Assembly (NCBI RefSeq): GCF_041908905.1
Contig: NZ_JAYREK010000007.1
Coordinates: 62,001-126,000, forward strand
Reading direction: 5' to 3'
Source of the DNA: Zoogloea sp041908905
GTDB lineage: Bacteria; Pseudomonadota; Gammaproteobacteria; Burkholderiales; Rhodocyclaceae
DNA: 64,000 nt
Shown here: positions 1 through 7,730 of the stretch, one piece after another
Position numbering within the stretch: position 1 is the stretch's first letter
How the letters are laid out: every line of letters begins with the position of its first letter
Position numbers and translations under genes: made by a program
The notes under the pieces: model-generated
Told to the model about the DNA's origin: nothing
Seen by the model: only the letters and a program-made list of their open reading frames with translations
Databases searched by the model: none

Positions 1-9
1 CTGTTCGAG

Positions 10-1194
10 ATGCCCCGCGCTACCCGGCTGGCCCTGGAGATGCTCGACCGGCTGGAAGGCGGCGCCCTGGCCATCGAGCTGCCCCAGGGCGTGCGCGTGC
101 GTGCCGGCCACGGCCCGCTGGTGGCCCACCTGCAGGTGCGCAGCCACGCCGTGTTCGACGACGTGCTGGCCCGGGGCGACATCGGCTTCGCCGAGAGCTG
201 GATGGACGAGCAATGGAGCACCGACGACCTCGCCGCGCTGCTCACCCTGCTGTCCCGCAACCGCCCGGTGCTGGCCAGTGCCATCCATGGCCGCGTGCTG
301 CGCCTGATCGGCCACCGCCTGACCCACCTGCTGCGCGCCAACACCCGCAGCGGCGCCCGGCGCAACATCGAGGCACACTACGACCTGGGCAACGATTTCT
401 ACCGCCTGTGGCTCGACCCGACGATGACCTACTCGTCCGCCGTGTTCGCCAGCCCCGACGAGAGCCTGCAGGACGCCCAGCTGCGCAAGTACCGGCGCAT
501 CCTCACCCAATTGGGCGCCAGGCCGGGCCAGACCATCCTCGAGATCGGCTGCGGCTGGGGGGGCTTCGCCGAAGTCGCCGCCACCGAGTTCGGCTGCCGG
601 GTGCTCGGCCTCACCCTGTCTCCGGCCCAGCTGGCTTTTGCCCGCGAGCGCGCCGAGCGCGGCGGCTACGCCGACAGGATCGACCTGGAGCTGTGCGACT
701 ACCGGGACGTGCGCGGCAGCTACGACCACATCGTCTCCATCGAGATGATCGAGGCCGTCGGCGAACGTTTCTGGCCCACCTACTTCGGCCAGCTGTCGGC
801 CCGCCTCAAGCCCGGCGGCCGCTGCGTGGTGCAGGCCATCACCATCGACGACGCGCTGTTTGCCCGCTATCGCCGCGGCACCGACTTCATCCAGCGCTAC
901 ATCTTCCCGGGCGGCATGCTCCCCTGCCCGAAGAGCGTGCGCCAGCAGGCAGGCAATGTCGGCCTGGCGATTGTCGACGACTTCGCCTTCGGCCCCGACT
1001 ACGCCCGCAGCCTGGCCCACTGGCACCGCAATTTCGAGGCCCAGCTCGGCGCCGTGCGGGCCCAGGGCTTCGACGAGCGCTTCATCCGCATGTGGCGCTT
1101 CTACCTGGCCTACTGCGAAGCCGGCTTCAACACCGGCGACGTGGATGTGCACCACTACGTGTTCGCCCACGCGGACGGGGGCCGCGCCCCATGA
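10..1194 (+). CDS. cfa: Cyclopropane-fatty-acyl-phospholipid synthase family methyltransferase
   Basis: Cytosolic, membrane-associated SAM-dependent methyltransferase that should add a methyl(ene) group to unsaturated acyl chains of phospholipids. The family signature NIEAHYDLGNDFY starts near residue 119 and the SAM-binding LEIGCGWGGFAE near residue 177; the 394-aa length is normal. The gene starts nine bases from the window edge in an open frame, so the true start could lie upstream. It overlaps the next gene by ATGA and heads a six-gene operon. The neighbours match R. sphaeroides RSP_1087-1091, where the CFA-like member (UfaM) acts in furan fatty acid synthesis, so the product may be a methylated rather than a cyclopropane fatty acid (inference). 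Confidence 0.9.
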   Translation: MPRATRLALEMLDRLEGGALAIELPQGVRVRAGHGPLVAHLQVRSHAVFDDVLARGDIGFAESWMDEQWSTDDLAALLTLLSRNRPVLASAIHGRVLRLIGHRLTHLLRANTRSGARRNIEAHYDLGNDFYRLWLDPTMTYSSAVFASPDESLQDAQLRKYRRILTQLGARPGQTILEIGCGWGGFAEVAATEFGCRVLGLTLSPAQLAFARERAERGGYADRIDLELCDYRDVRGSYDHIVSIEMIEAVGERFWPTYFGQLSARLKPGGRCVVQAITIDDALFARYRRGTDFIQRYIFPGGMLPCPKSVRQQAGNVGLAIVDDFAFGPDYARSLAHWHRNFEAQLGAVRAQGFDERFIRMWRFYLAYCEAGFNTGDVDVHHYVFAHADGGRAP

Positions 1195-1748
1195 CCCGCG
1201 CCGCCGGCCTGCGCGCGCTGGCTTTGGCCAGCCTGCTGGCGTTCGCGGCGGAAGCCGGCGCGGTCAGCCTGCCCCGGCCGGTGACCGCCACCGCCGGCGG
1301 CCTGCAGATGGCCGGCACGGGCGAGATGCGCTGGTTCGGCATCAAGCTCTACGACGCGGCCCTGTGGGTCGAGGCGCCGCCGCCCGGCGGCGCCGGCCTG
1401 CCCCTCGACAAACCCTACGCCCTCGCCCTGCGCTACGCCCGCTCGATTTCCGGCGAGGCCCTGGTGACGGCCAGCCTCGAGGAGATCCGCCGCCTCGGCG
1501 AGACCAACGAGGGCCGCCTCGCCCGCTGGAAGCCGCTCCTCGAAAAGGCGCTGCCCTCGGTGGCCCCCGGCGAAACCCTGGTCGGGCTGCACGAACCCGG
1601 CCGCGGCGCCCGCTTCTGGCACGAGGGCCGGCTCACCGCGCGCATCGACGACGCCGAGCTCGCCAGCGCCTTCTTTGCGATCTGGCTCGACGCCCGCACC
1701 CGCGAACCCGCGCTGCGCGCCCGCCTGCTCGGGCAGCCCCGGCCATGA
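1191..1748 (+). CDS. Chalcone isomerase-like exported protein
   Basis: About 185 aa with an N-terminal hydrophobic signal segment ending near AEAGA, then the pattern of the bacterial chalcone-isomerase-like family (GEMRWFGIKLYDAALWV, a SISGEAL..S..EI helix, and a terminal FFAIWLDARTREPALR region). Bacterial members are not known to isomerise chalcones; some bind fatty acids. The start overlaps the upstream methyltransferase stop (ATGA) and the end overlaps the transporter start, so translational coupling is likely. The same pairing in R. sphaeroides (RSP_1090/1091) is needed for the full singlet-oxygen transcriptional response. The exact biochemical role here is unknown. Confidence 0.85.
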   Translation: MTRAAGLRALALASLLAFAAEAGAVSLPRPVTATAGGLQMAGTGEMRWFGIKLYDAALWVEAPPPGGAGLPLDKPYALALRYARSISGEALVTASLEEIRRLGETNEGRLARWKPLLEKALPSVAPGETLVGLHEPGRGARFWHEGRLTARIDDAELASAFFAIWLDARTREPALRARLLGQPRP

Positions 1749-3058
1749 GCCCCGACTCTCTGCCCCGGCGCGCCGTCATGGCCTACGGCGCCCTCGGCCT
1801 GCCGCTGGCCTTTGCGGCGCTGCCCCTGTATGTGCATGTGCCGCGCCTGTATACCGAATCCATCGGCCTGCCGCTGGCTGCCGTTGGCGGCGTGCTGCTC
1901 GCCGCAAGGGCGGTGGACGCCGTCTCCGACCCGCTGATCGGCTGGGCCAACGACCGCGTCGGGGGGCGCGGCCTGCTCGTCGCCGGGCTGGCGATCCTGG
2001 GCGCCAGCCTGCCGCTGCTGCTCGCGCCGCCGGCCGCGGCCGGGCTTGGCTGGCTCTTTCTGCTGCTGGTGCTGGTGTCGCTGGGCTATTCGATGGCCAG
2101 CATCGCCTATGCCGTGTGGGGCGCCGAGGTGGCGCCCACCCCGGAGCTGCGCACCCGCGTGGTGGCGAGCCGCGAGGGCTTCGGGCTGCTCGGGGTGCTG
2201 CTGGCCGCGGCGCTCCCGGGCCTGCTGGCCGATGGCGGAGACGAGGCGGCCGGCCTGGCCGTGCTGCCCTGGGTGTTCGCGCCGCTGCTGATCGCCTGCG
2301 CGGCGTGGACGCTGCTTGCCGCTCCGCCGGCACCGGCCCGCCCGTCGTACTCGGCCATGTCCCTGGCCAGCCTGCCGGCGGCGCTGCGGGATGGCGGCTT
2401 CGCCCGGCTGCTGGGGGTGTTTGCGATCAACGGCATCGCCGCGGCGGTGCCGTCGGCCACGGTGTTGTTTTTCGTGGCCGACGTGCTGCAGTCCGCCGAG
2501 CTGGCCGGGCTGTTCCTGGCCTTGTACTTCGTGGCGGCGGCCTGCAGCCTGCCCTTGTGGGTGGCGGCAGCGCGGCGGCTCGGCAAGCTGCGCGCCTGGC
2601 TGGCCGGCATGGCCCTGGCGGTCGCGGTGTTCGCGTGGGCCGGCCTGCTCGGCGCCGGCGACATCCGGGCCTACGGCCTGATCTGCGGGCTGTCGGGCTT
2701 CGCGCTGGGGGCCGACCTGGCGCTGCCGCCGTCGCTGCTGGCCGACCTGCTCGCGCGGCCCGTCGAAGCCCGGGACGCCCCCCGGGCCAGCAGTGGCGCG
2801 GCCTTCGGCTGGTGGAACTTCGTGACCAAGGCCAACCTGGCCCTCGCCGCCGGGCTGGCGCTGCCCCTCCTCGCGGTGTTCGGTTACAGCCCGGGCAGCC
2901 GCGAGGCGGATGCCGTGGCGGCGCTGGCCACCGTGTATGCCCTGGTGCCCCTGGCCCTGAAGCTCGCCGCGATGGCGCTGTTGTGGGCCTGGCGCCGACG
3001 CCTGGAGCCTTCCCCCTCACTTGACGACGCGGCCACCGCCGCGCAACCGGGAGCTTGA
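1745..3058 (+). CDS. MFS transporter of the GPH (sugar:cation symporter-like) type
   Basis: A 437-aa inner-membrane protein with about 12 hydrophobic segments. The GPH-like signature DAVSDPLIGWANDRVGGRG lies near residues 58-76 and a second loop motif GWWNFVTKANLALAAGLALP is in the C-terminal half. The start overlaps the preceding stop by ATGA. Its place between the chalcone-isomerase-like gene and a DUF3833 lipoprotein is the conserved order of the CfaA/UfaM-type cluster. The substrate cannot be told from sequence; a lipid-related cargo is only a guess from context. Confidence 0.85.
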   Translation: MSPDSLPRRAVMAYGALGLPLAFAALPLYVHVPRLYTESIGLPLAAVGGVLLAARAVDAVSDPLIGWANDRVGGRGLLVAGLAILGASLPLLLAPPAAAGLGWLFLLLVLVSLGYSMASIAYAVWGAEVAPTPELRTRVVASREGFGLLGVLLAAALPGLLADGGDEAAGLAVLPWVFAPLLIACAAWTLLAAPPAPARPSYSAMSLASLPAALRDGGFARLLGVFAINGIAAAVPSATVLFFVADVLQSAELAGLFLALYFVAAACSLPLWVAAARRLGKLRAWLAGMALAVAVFAWAGLLGAGDIRAYGLICGLSGFALGADLALPPSLLADLLARPVEARDAPRASSGAAFGWWNFVTKANLALAAGLALPLLAVFGYSPGSREADAVAALATVYALVPLALKLAAMALLWAWRRRLEPSPSLDDAATAAQPGA

Positions 3059-3060
3059 CC

Positions 3061-3603
3061 ATGACGACCATGAAACGCATCGCCGCCTTCCTTACCGCCC
3101 TGGCCGGCCTGTTCGGGCTGGGGGGGTGCTCCACCGTGGAGGTGGACACCTACCGCGGCCAGACGCCCACGTTGGACCTGCGCCAGTACTTCAACGGCAC
3201 CCTCGATGCCCACGGCGTGTTCCAGGACCGCTCCGGCGAGGTGGTCAAGCGCTTCAAGGTCGTCATCGACGCGAGCTGGAAAGGCGACACCGGCACCCTC
3301 GACGAGCGCTTCACCTACTCGGACGGCACGACCCAGCGCCGGGTGTGGACGGTGACCCGCCTCGCCGACGGCCGCTACGCCGGCACCGCCGACGACGTGG
3401 TGGGCGAAGCCCGCGGCGAGGCCGCCGGCAATGCGCTGCGCTGGCGCTACGTGCTGGCCCTGCCCGTCGATGGCAAGGTGTACCACGTGGACTTCGACGA
3501 CTGGATGTTCCTGATGGACGACAAGGTGATGCTCAACCGCTCGGCGATGAGCAAATGGGGCTTCCACCTCGGCGACGTGACCCTGACGTTCTACAAACGG
3601 TGA
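3061..3603 (+). CDS. DUF3833 family lipoprotein
   Basis: A 180-aa protein with a lipoprotein signal peptide: basic MKR, a hydrophobic run, then lipobox LGGCS with the lipidated Cys near residue 22. The body is a beta-rich DUF3833 domain (LRQYFNGTLDAHGVFQDRSG early, FDDWMFLMDDKVMLNRSAMSKWG late). The ATG at 3061 sits directly after the previous stop; an in-frame ATG at 3070 is an alternative. Lipocalin-like DUF3833 proteins accompany CFA-type methyltransferases and SDRs in many proteobacteria. Predicted periplasmic and membrane-anchored. The function is unproven. Confidence 0.85.
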   Translation: MTTMKRIAAFLTALAGLFGLGGCSTVEVDTYRGQTPTLDLRQYFNGTLDAHGVFQDRSGEVVKRFKVVIDASWKGDTGTLDERFTYSDGTTQRRVWTVTRLADGRYAGTADDVVGEARGEAAGNALRWRYVLALPVDGKVYHVDFDDWMFLMDDKVMLNRSAMSKWGFHLGDVTLTFYKR

Positions 3604-4391
3604 TGGGTATTTTCCAACCCCTCAACACGCCGATCCGCGACTGGCAGGGCCAGCGGGTGTGGATCGTCGGTGCCTCCAGCGGCATCGGCGCCGCGCTGGC
3701 CCGGGCCCTGGCCGCCCGCGGGGCCTGGGTCGCCCTGTCGGCCCGGCGCCGCGAGGCCCTCGAGGAGGTCGCCTCCGCCTGCAAGGGCGAAACCCGCGTC
3801 GAGCCGATGGACGCCACCCGGCCCGAGGATTTCGAGCGGGTTCGCGAGCGTCTGCTGGCCGCCTGGGGCCGGCTGGATCTGGTGGTCTTCAACGCCGGCA
3901 CCTACCAACCACTGCGCGCCGCCGAGCTTACCCCCGCCGTGGTCCGTGGCATCCTCGACACCAACCTGCTCGGCGTGATGGACGGGGTGGCCGCCTGCGT
4001 GCCACTGTTCACCCGACAGGGGCGCGGCGCGATGGCGCTGGTGGGCAGCGTGGCCGGCTACGGCGGCCTGCCCAAGGCCACCGTGTATGGGCCCGGCAAG
4101 GCGGCACTGATCAACTTCGCCGAAACCCTGTACCTCGACCTGGCGCCGGTGGGCGTGTCGGTGTTTCTGGTGAGCCCCGGCTTCGTCGCCACCCCGCTCA
4201 CGGCGCAGAACGACTTCGCGATGCCGGCCCTGATGTCGCCCGACGCGGCGGCCGAGGCCATGCTGGCCGGCTTCGCCCGGGGGGATTTCGAGATCCACTT
4301 CCCCCGCAGGTTCACCCTGGTGCTGAAGCTGTTGCGCTTTTTGCCCCGGCGATTTTATTTTGCGTTGATCCACCGGCTCACCGGCCTGTGA
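3603..4391 (+). CDS. Short-chain dehydrogenase/reductase
   Basis: A 262-aa Rossmann-fold NAD(P)-dependent oxidoreductase. The cofactor motif GASSGIG lies near residue 23, NAG near residue 98, and the catalytic set is Ser (VGSVAGYG) followed by Tyr-x3-Lys in TVYGPGKAA. A basic, hydrophobic C-terminus (FLPRRFYFALIHRL) suggests membrane association. The start ATG overlaps the stop of the DUF3833 gene by one base. An SDR is a conserved part of this cluster (RSP_1087 in R. sphaeroides). The substrate is unknown. Confidence 0.88.
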   Translation: MGIFQPLNTPIRDWQGQRVWIVGASSGIGAALARALAARGAWVALSARRREALEEVASACKGETRVEPMDATRPEDFERVRERLLAAWGRLDLVVFNAGTYQPLRAAELTPAVVRGILDTNLLGVMDGVAACVPLFTRQGRGAMALVGSVAGYGGLPKATVYGPGKAALINFAETLYLDLAPVGVSVFLVSPGFVATPLTAQNDFAMPALMSPDAAAEAMLAGFARGDFEIHFPRRFTLVLKLLRFLPRRFYFALIHRLTGL

Positions 4392-4426
4392 AGGAGTGCC
4401 GCCCCGGGAGCCAGCAAGGGAACCCC

Positions 4427-4894
4427 ATGGAACTCATGAAACTGCCCCCCGACCACAACCCCGGCAACTGCCGCGCGGCCCTTGCCGGCCTGGTGCGCTT
4501 CTACGAAACCCTCAGCCCCGACACCCTCGATCAGCTCCCGTCGATCTATGCCGCAGACGCCCACTTCAAGGACCCGTTCAACGACGTGGTCGGCGTCGAG
4601 GCGATCAGCGGCATCTTCCGGCACATGTTCGCCACCGTCGAGGCGCCCCGCTTCGAGGTCACCACCCGTCTCCTCACCGGCCGCGAGGCCATGCTCGGCT
4701 GGGATTTTCACCTCCGCCTGCGGGGCCGCCCGCGGGTGATCCGCGGCGTCACCCACCTCGGCTTCGACGCCGACGGCCGCGTGTGCCGCCACCGCGACTA
4801 CTGGGACCCGGCCGAAGAGCTCTACGAGCACCTGCCTCTCCTGGGCAGCCTGATGCGCTGGCTGAAGAAGCGGCTGGCGAGCCCAGGGGCGTAG
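4427..4894 (+). CDS. SnoaL/NTF2-like domain protein
   Basis: A 155-aa cytosolic protein with the alpha+beta NTF2-like pattern: LVRFYETLSPDTLDQLPSIYA helix, DAHFKDPFNDVVG strand/loop, a central hydrophobic strand and a terminal HRDYWDPAEELYEHLP segment typical of SnoaL-like polyketide-cyclase or isomerase folds. It starts 35 bases after the SDR stop with an AGGG upstream. It is last in the operon and is followed by stem-loops. Catalytic identity is not evident; such proteins often accompany the CFA/SDR/photolyase cluster. Confidence 0.82.
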   Translation: MELMKLPPDHNPGNCRAALAGLVRFYETLSPDTLDQLPSIYAADAHFKDPFNDVVGVEAISGIFRHMFATVEAPRFEVTTRLLTGREAMLGWDFHLRLRGRPRVIRGVTHLGFDADGRVCRHRDYWDPAEELYEHLPLLGSLMRWLKKRLASPGA

Positions 4895-4919
4895 TCCCGC
4901 TGCGGGGCTCTGGTTTAGA

Positions 4920-5004
4920 GCATGCCGTGGCATGCACGATGAAGCCGCGGCATTGCCGCGGTCGCCCCATCGTGTAAGGATGCGGCCGCCCCGTTTCCAG
5001 CGGG
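4920..5004. terminator. Cluster of stem-loops closing the cfa operon
   Basis: Three inverted repeats lie in the 171-base gap before the recombinase-like gene. A perfect palindrome GCATGCC-GT-GGCATGC spans 4920-4935. A larger hairpin has outer arms CACGATG/CATCGTG (4935-4974) enclosing CCGCGG/CCGCGG. GCCCCG/CGGGGC follows near 4987-5004. No T-run follows directly, so these may be terminators or REP-like repeats. Confidence 0.5.
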
Positions 5005-5065
5005 GCAGGGTTGGCAGGCGCGTGCTCTCCTCGCTTTTCGGGGGCTTGGCGCGCCATAATTCGGC

Positions 5066-6136
5066 ATGAAAAAACCAACCCATGCAATTAAGCACGAACT
5101 GATCGTCACAACCGAACCACCCTCGTCCCATCCGGACCTCTTCGACACGCCAGACAGTTGGGCAAACGCGCCCCGCGAAGCCTACGCGGCCTGGCTCGAG
5201 GGCCAATCCCTCCGCCCCTCGACCAAAACGGTCTATCTGGCGATGTTTTCCCGCTTCTGCCAGTGGCTGAACGAGTCCGGCAAATCCCTGTTCCACTGTG
5301 AAGCCGCCGATATCGCCCGGTTTCTGGACACGCCCAACCCCAATACCGGACGCGCGCCGCAGCCCCAGACCGGTCGCCAGCGCCAGCAGTACGTCCGCCA
5401 GCTCGAGCGGGTGTTCAATCACATCGCCTTCCTGGGCCGCGACGTCGGCAACCCGGGGCGCCAGGCCGCGATCGCGCGCGTCGGGGCGGGTGAGGACAAG
5501 CCAACCCGTGTGCTGACCATCTCCGAGCGGGATGCGGTGATTGCTGCCCTCGCCTCCCGACTTGCCCGCCTGGACACCGATGGTTCTGGCGCCGAGGACT
5601 GGATGGAATACCGTGATCTGGCCTTGGTGGCCGCCCTCTTGGGAGCGGGGTTGAAGGTGTCTAATATTGAGCGCTTGACTCTTAATTGCATAGATTTGGA
5701 CGAAGGACGAATCGAACTGAGCGGGCCGCACTACACCCACCGGGCGCGCCTGCTGCCGTTTGCACTGGCGCCGCTGGCCGCCTGGCTGAAGGTCCTGGCC
5801 AGCCGGCATGGCGGAAAAATCCCGGAAAAGCACCCGATCTTCGAGGCTGATCGCACAGTCGGTTTCGGGCGTCACGCCAAGACGCTGGTGATGCACCCCT
5901 CCTCCGTGCATCGCCGCACCCAGCGTTTCCTGGAAGAAGCCGGCATCACCGGCGAACGGGCGAGCGCCCAGACCTTGCGCAACACCTATGCAAGCCTGCT
6001 GATCGAGGCCGGCGCAACGGATGACGAGCTGGTGGATTTTCTGGGGCTGAAGGCCTCGATCAGCGCCCGCCGCCTGCGCAAGGCGGTAGCAATGGTGATG
6101 TCGGCCGGAGATGCCGACAGCGACGCTGCGGCTTGA
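5066..6136 (+). CDS. Tyrosine recombinase (XerC/D-like) with degenerate active site
   Basis: A 356-aa protein with an N-terminal SAM-like core-binding domain (TKTVYLAMFSRFCQWLNESGK) and a C-terminal phage-integrase fold. The usual first catalytic Arg motif (TGLRVSE) reads GAGLKVSN, giving Lys for Arg. The LRHTFA box reads TLRNTYASLL, keeping Arg but replacing His with Asn. After LGLKAS the expected nucleophile Tyr is absent (ISARRLRKA). Ordinary strand transfer is therefore doubtful. No att site or cargo was seen beside it. It may be a DNA-binding accessory protein or a decayed integrase. Confidence 0.8.
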   Translation: MKKPTHAIKHELIVTTEPPSSHPDLFDTPDSWANAPREAYAAWLEGQSLRPSTKTVYLAMFSRFCQWLNESGKSLFHCEAADIARFLDTPNPNTGRAPQPQTGRQRQQYVRQLERVFNHIAFLGRDVGNPGRQAAIARVGAGEDKPTRVLTISERDAVIAALASRLARLDTDGSGAEDWMEYRDLALVAALLGAGLKVSNIERLTLNCIDLDEGRIELSGPHYTHRARLLPFALAPLAAWLKVLASRHGGKIPEKHPIFEADRTVGFGRHAKTLVMHPSSVHRRTQRFLEEAGITGERASAQTLRNTYASLLIEAGATDDELVDFLGLKASISARRLRKAVAMVMSAGDADSDAAA

Positions 6137-6197
6137 CCCCCTCGCCCCTGCCCCAGGAGCCGCCAAGATCGCCGCTGGCGCGGCCCGCCCGAAGGCT

Positions 6198-7730
6198 TCA
6201 GAGCGCCTCCATGCGCTCCCGCAGCCGGGCGGCCTGGGCGCGCAGGGCGTCGAGGGTGCCGCCCTCCATCTTGTCGAGCTGCCGATACACCATGCCGAGG
6301 CGGTGATTGTTGCCGAGGCGCTCGCGCTGACGGTCGAAGAAGTCCCAATACAGGGCGTTGAACGGGCAGGCGTGGTCGCCGCTGCGGGCCTTCTTGTCGT
6401 AATGGCAGCCCTTGCAGTAGTCGCCCATGCGGTCCACGTAGGCGGCGCTCGACACGTAGGGCTTGGTGGCGAGCAGGCCGCCGTCGGCAAACTGGCTCAT
6501 GCCCAGGGTGTTGGGCAGCTCGACCCACTCGAAGGCGTCGATGTAGACGCCCAGATACCAGCGGTGCACCTCGGCTGGAGCCAGGCCGGCCAGCAGCGCG
6601 AAGTTGCCGATCACCATCAGGCGTTGGATGTGGTGGGCGTAGGCCTCTTCGAGCGACTGGCCGATGGATTCGGCCAGGCAGCGCATGCGGGTCTTGCCGG
6701 TCCAGAACCAGCCCGGCAGCGGACGCGCGTGGCCCAGCGCATTGGCCTCGGCGTAGGCGGGCATGCGGGCCCAGTAGATGCCGCGCACGTACTCGCGCCA
6801 GCCGAGGATCTGGCGGATGAAGCCCTCGGCGGCGGCCAGCGGCACGCGGCCGTCGCGCCAGGCGGCCTCGGCCCGCCCGACCACTTCACGGGGATGGAGC
6901 ATCTTGGTGTTGAGGGCAAACGACAGTAGCGAGTGGAACAGCCGCCACCCGCGGGTGCTCATCGCGTCCTGGAAATCCCCGAAGTTCGGTAGCGCCTCGG
7001 CCACGAAGGCGTCGAGCTGGGCCAGCGCCTCGGCGCGGTTGAGGGGCCAGCGCAGGCGCTCGGCACCGGGGTTGCCGAAGCTCTTCACGCCGGCCGCCAC
7101 GATGCTCTGCCACAGGGCGGAGTGGTCGTGGCTAGGGCGCGGATCGCGCGGCTCGGCGGGGGTGCCGGGCCACGGCTTGCGGTTGTCGTGGTCGAAGTTC
7201 CACTGGCCACCCACCGGCTTGTCGCCGTCCATCAGCACCCCGTAACGGCGCCGCATAGTGCGGTAGAAGTGCTCCATCAGCCACTGCTTGCGGCCCTCGA
7301 AGAGCTCGGCGGCTGCGTCGCGGGTGGTATAGAAGTGCTCGCTGTCCACCATCCGGGCCGGGATCTGCAGGCCCCGGGCGTAGTCGGCGAGCTGGGCGTC
7401 GAGACGCCATTCGTCGGGGGCCTGGTATTCGAAGGCAGCGGCGCCATGGGCGGCGATCAGGGCGTCGAGGTTGGCGGGCAGGCTCTGCCGGTTGGAGGGG
7501 TTGTCGATCGCCACGTAATGCACCCGGTGCCCGGCCTCCCGCAACTGGCGCGCGAAGTCGCGCATCGCGGTGAAGATGGCCAGGATCTTCTGGGCGTGGT
7601 GGAGCACGTAATCGGTCTCCTGGCGCATCTCGATCAGTACGTGGATCACGTCGTCGCGGGCGGTCTGGAACCAGCTGTGCAGCGGGTTGAGCTGGTCACC
7701 GAGAACGAGGCGGAGGGTCGGCGCGCTCAT
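6198..7730 (-). CDS. FeS-BCP type (6-4) photolyase / PhrB-CryB family
   Basis: A 510-aa iron-sulfur bacterial cryptochrome/photolyase. Cysteines at about residues 351, 439, 442 and 455 (MRCLAES, YCKGC, ACPFN) match the four [4Fe-4S] ligands of Agrobacterium PhrB in position and spacing. The N-terminus (LRLVLGDQLN) is the alpha/beta antenna domain, which in the family binds a ribolumazine. It should repair pyrimidine (6-4) photoproducts in blue light, or act as a light sensor. ATG at 7730 overlaps the CRY-DASH stop by four bases, so the two are co-translated. The longer upstream open frame lacks family sequence. Confidence 0.93.
   Translation of the reverse strand: MSAPTLRLVLGDQLNPLHSWFQTARDDVIHVLIEMRQETDYVLHHAQKILAIFTAMRDFARQLREAGHRVHYVAIDNPSNRQSLPANLDALIAAHGAAAFEYQAPDEWRLDAQLADYARGLQIPARMVDSEHFYTTRDAAAELFEGRKQWLMEHFYRTMRRRYGVLMDGDKPVGGQWNFDHDNRKPWPGTPAEPRDPRPSHDHSALWQSIVAAGVKSFGNPGAERLRWPLNRAEALAQLDAFVAEALPNFGDFQDAMSTRGWRLFHSLLSFALNTKMLHPREVVGRAEAAWRDGRVPLAAAEGFIRQILGWREYVRGIYWARMPAYAEANALGHARPLPGWFWTGKTRMRCLAESIGQSLEEAYAHHIQRLMVIGNFALLAGLAPAEVHRWYLGVYIDAFEWVELPNTLGMSQFADGGLLATKPYVSSAAYVDRMGDYCKGCHYDKKARSGDHACPFNALYWDFFDRQRERLGNNHRLGMVYRQLDKMEGGTLDALRAQAARLRERMEAL

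Noticed and set aside
5066..6136. Integrase as evidence for an inserted prophage or genomic island
   Set aside because: Catalytic residues are missing, no phage genes or direct repeats flank it, and neighbours on both sides belong to the same stress gene set.
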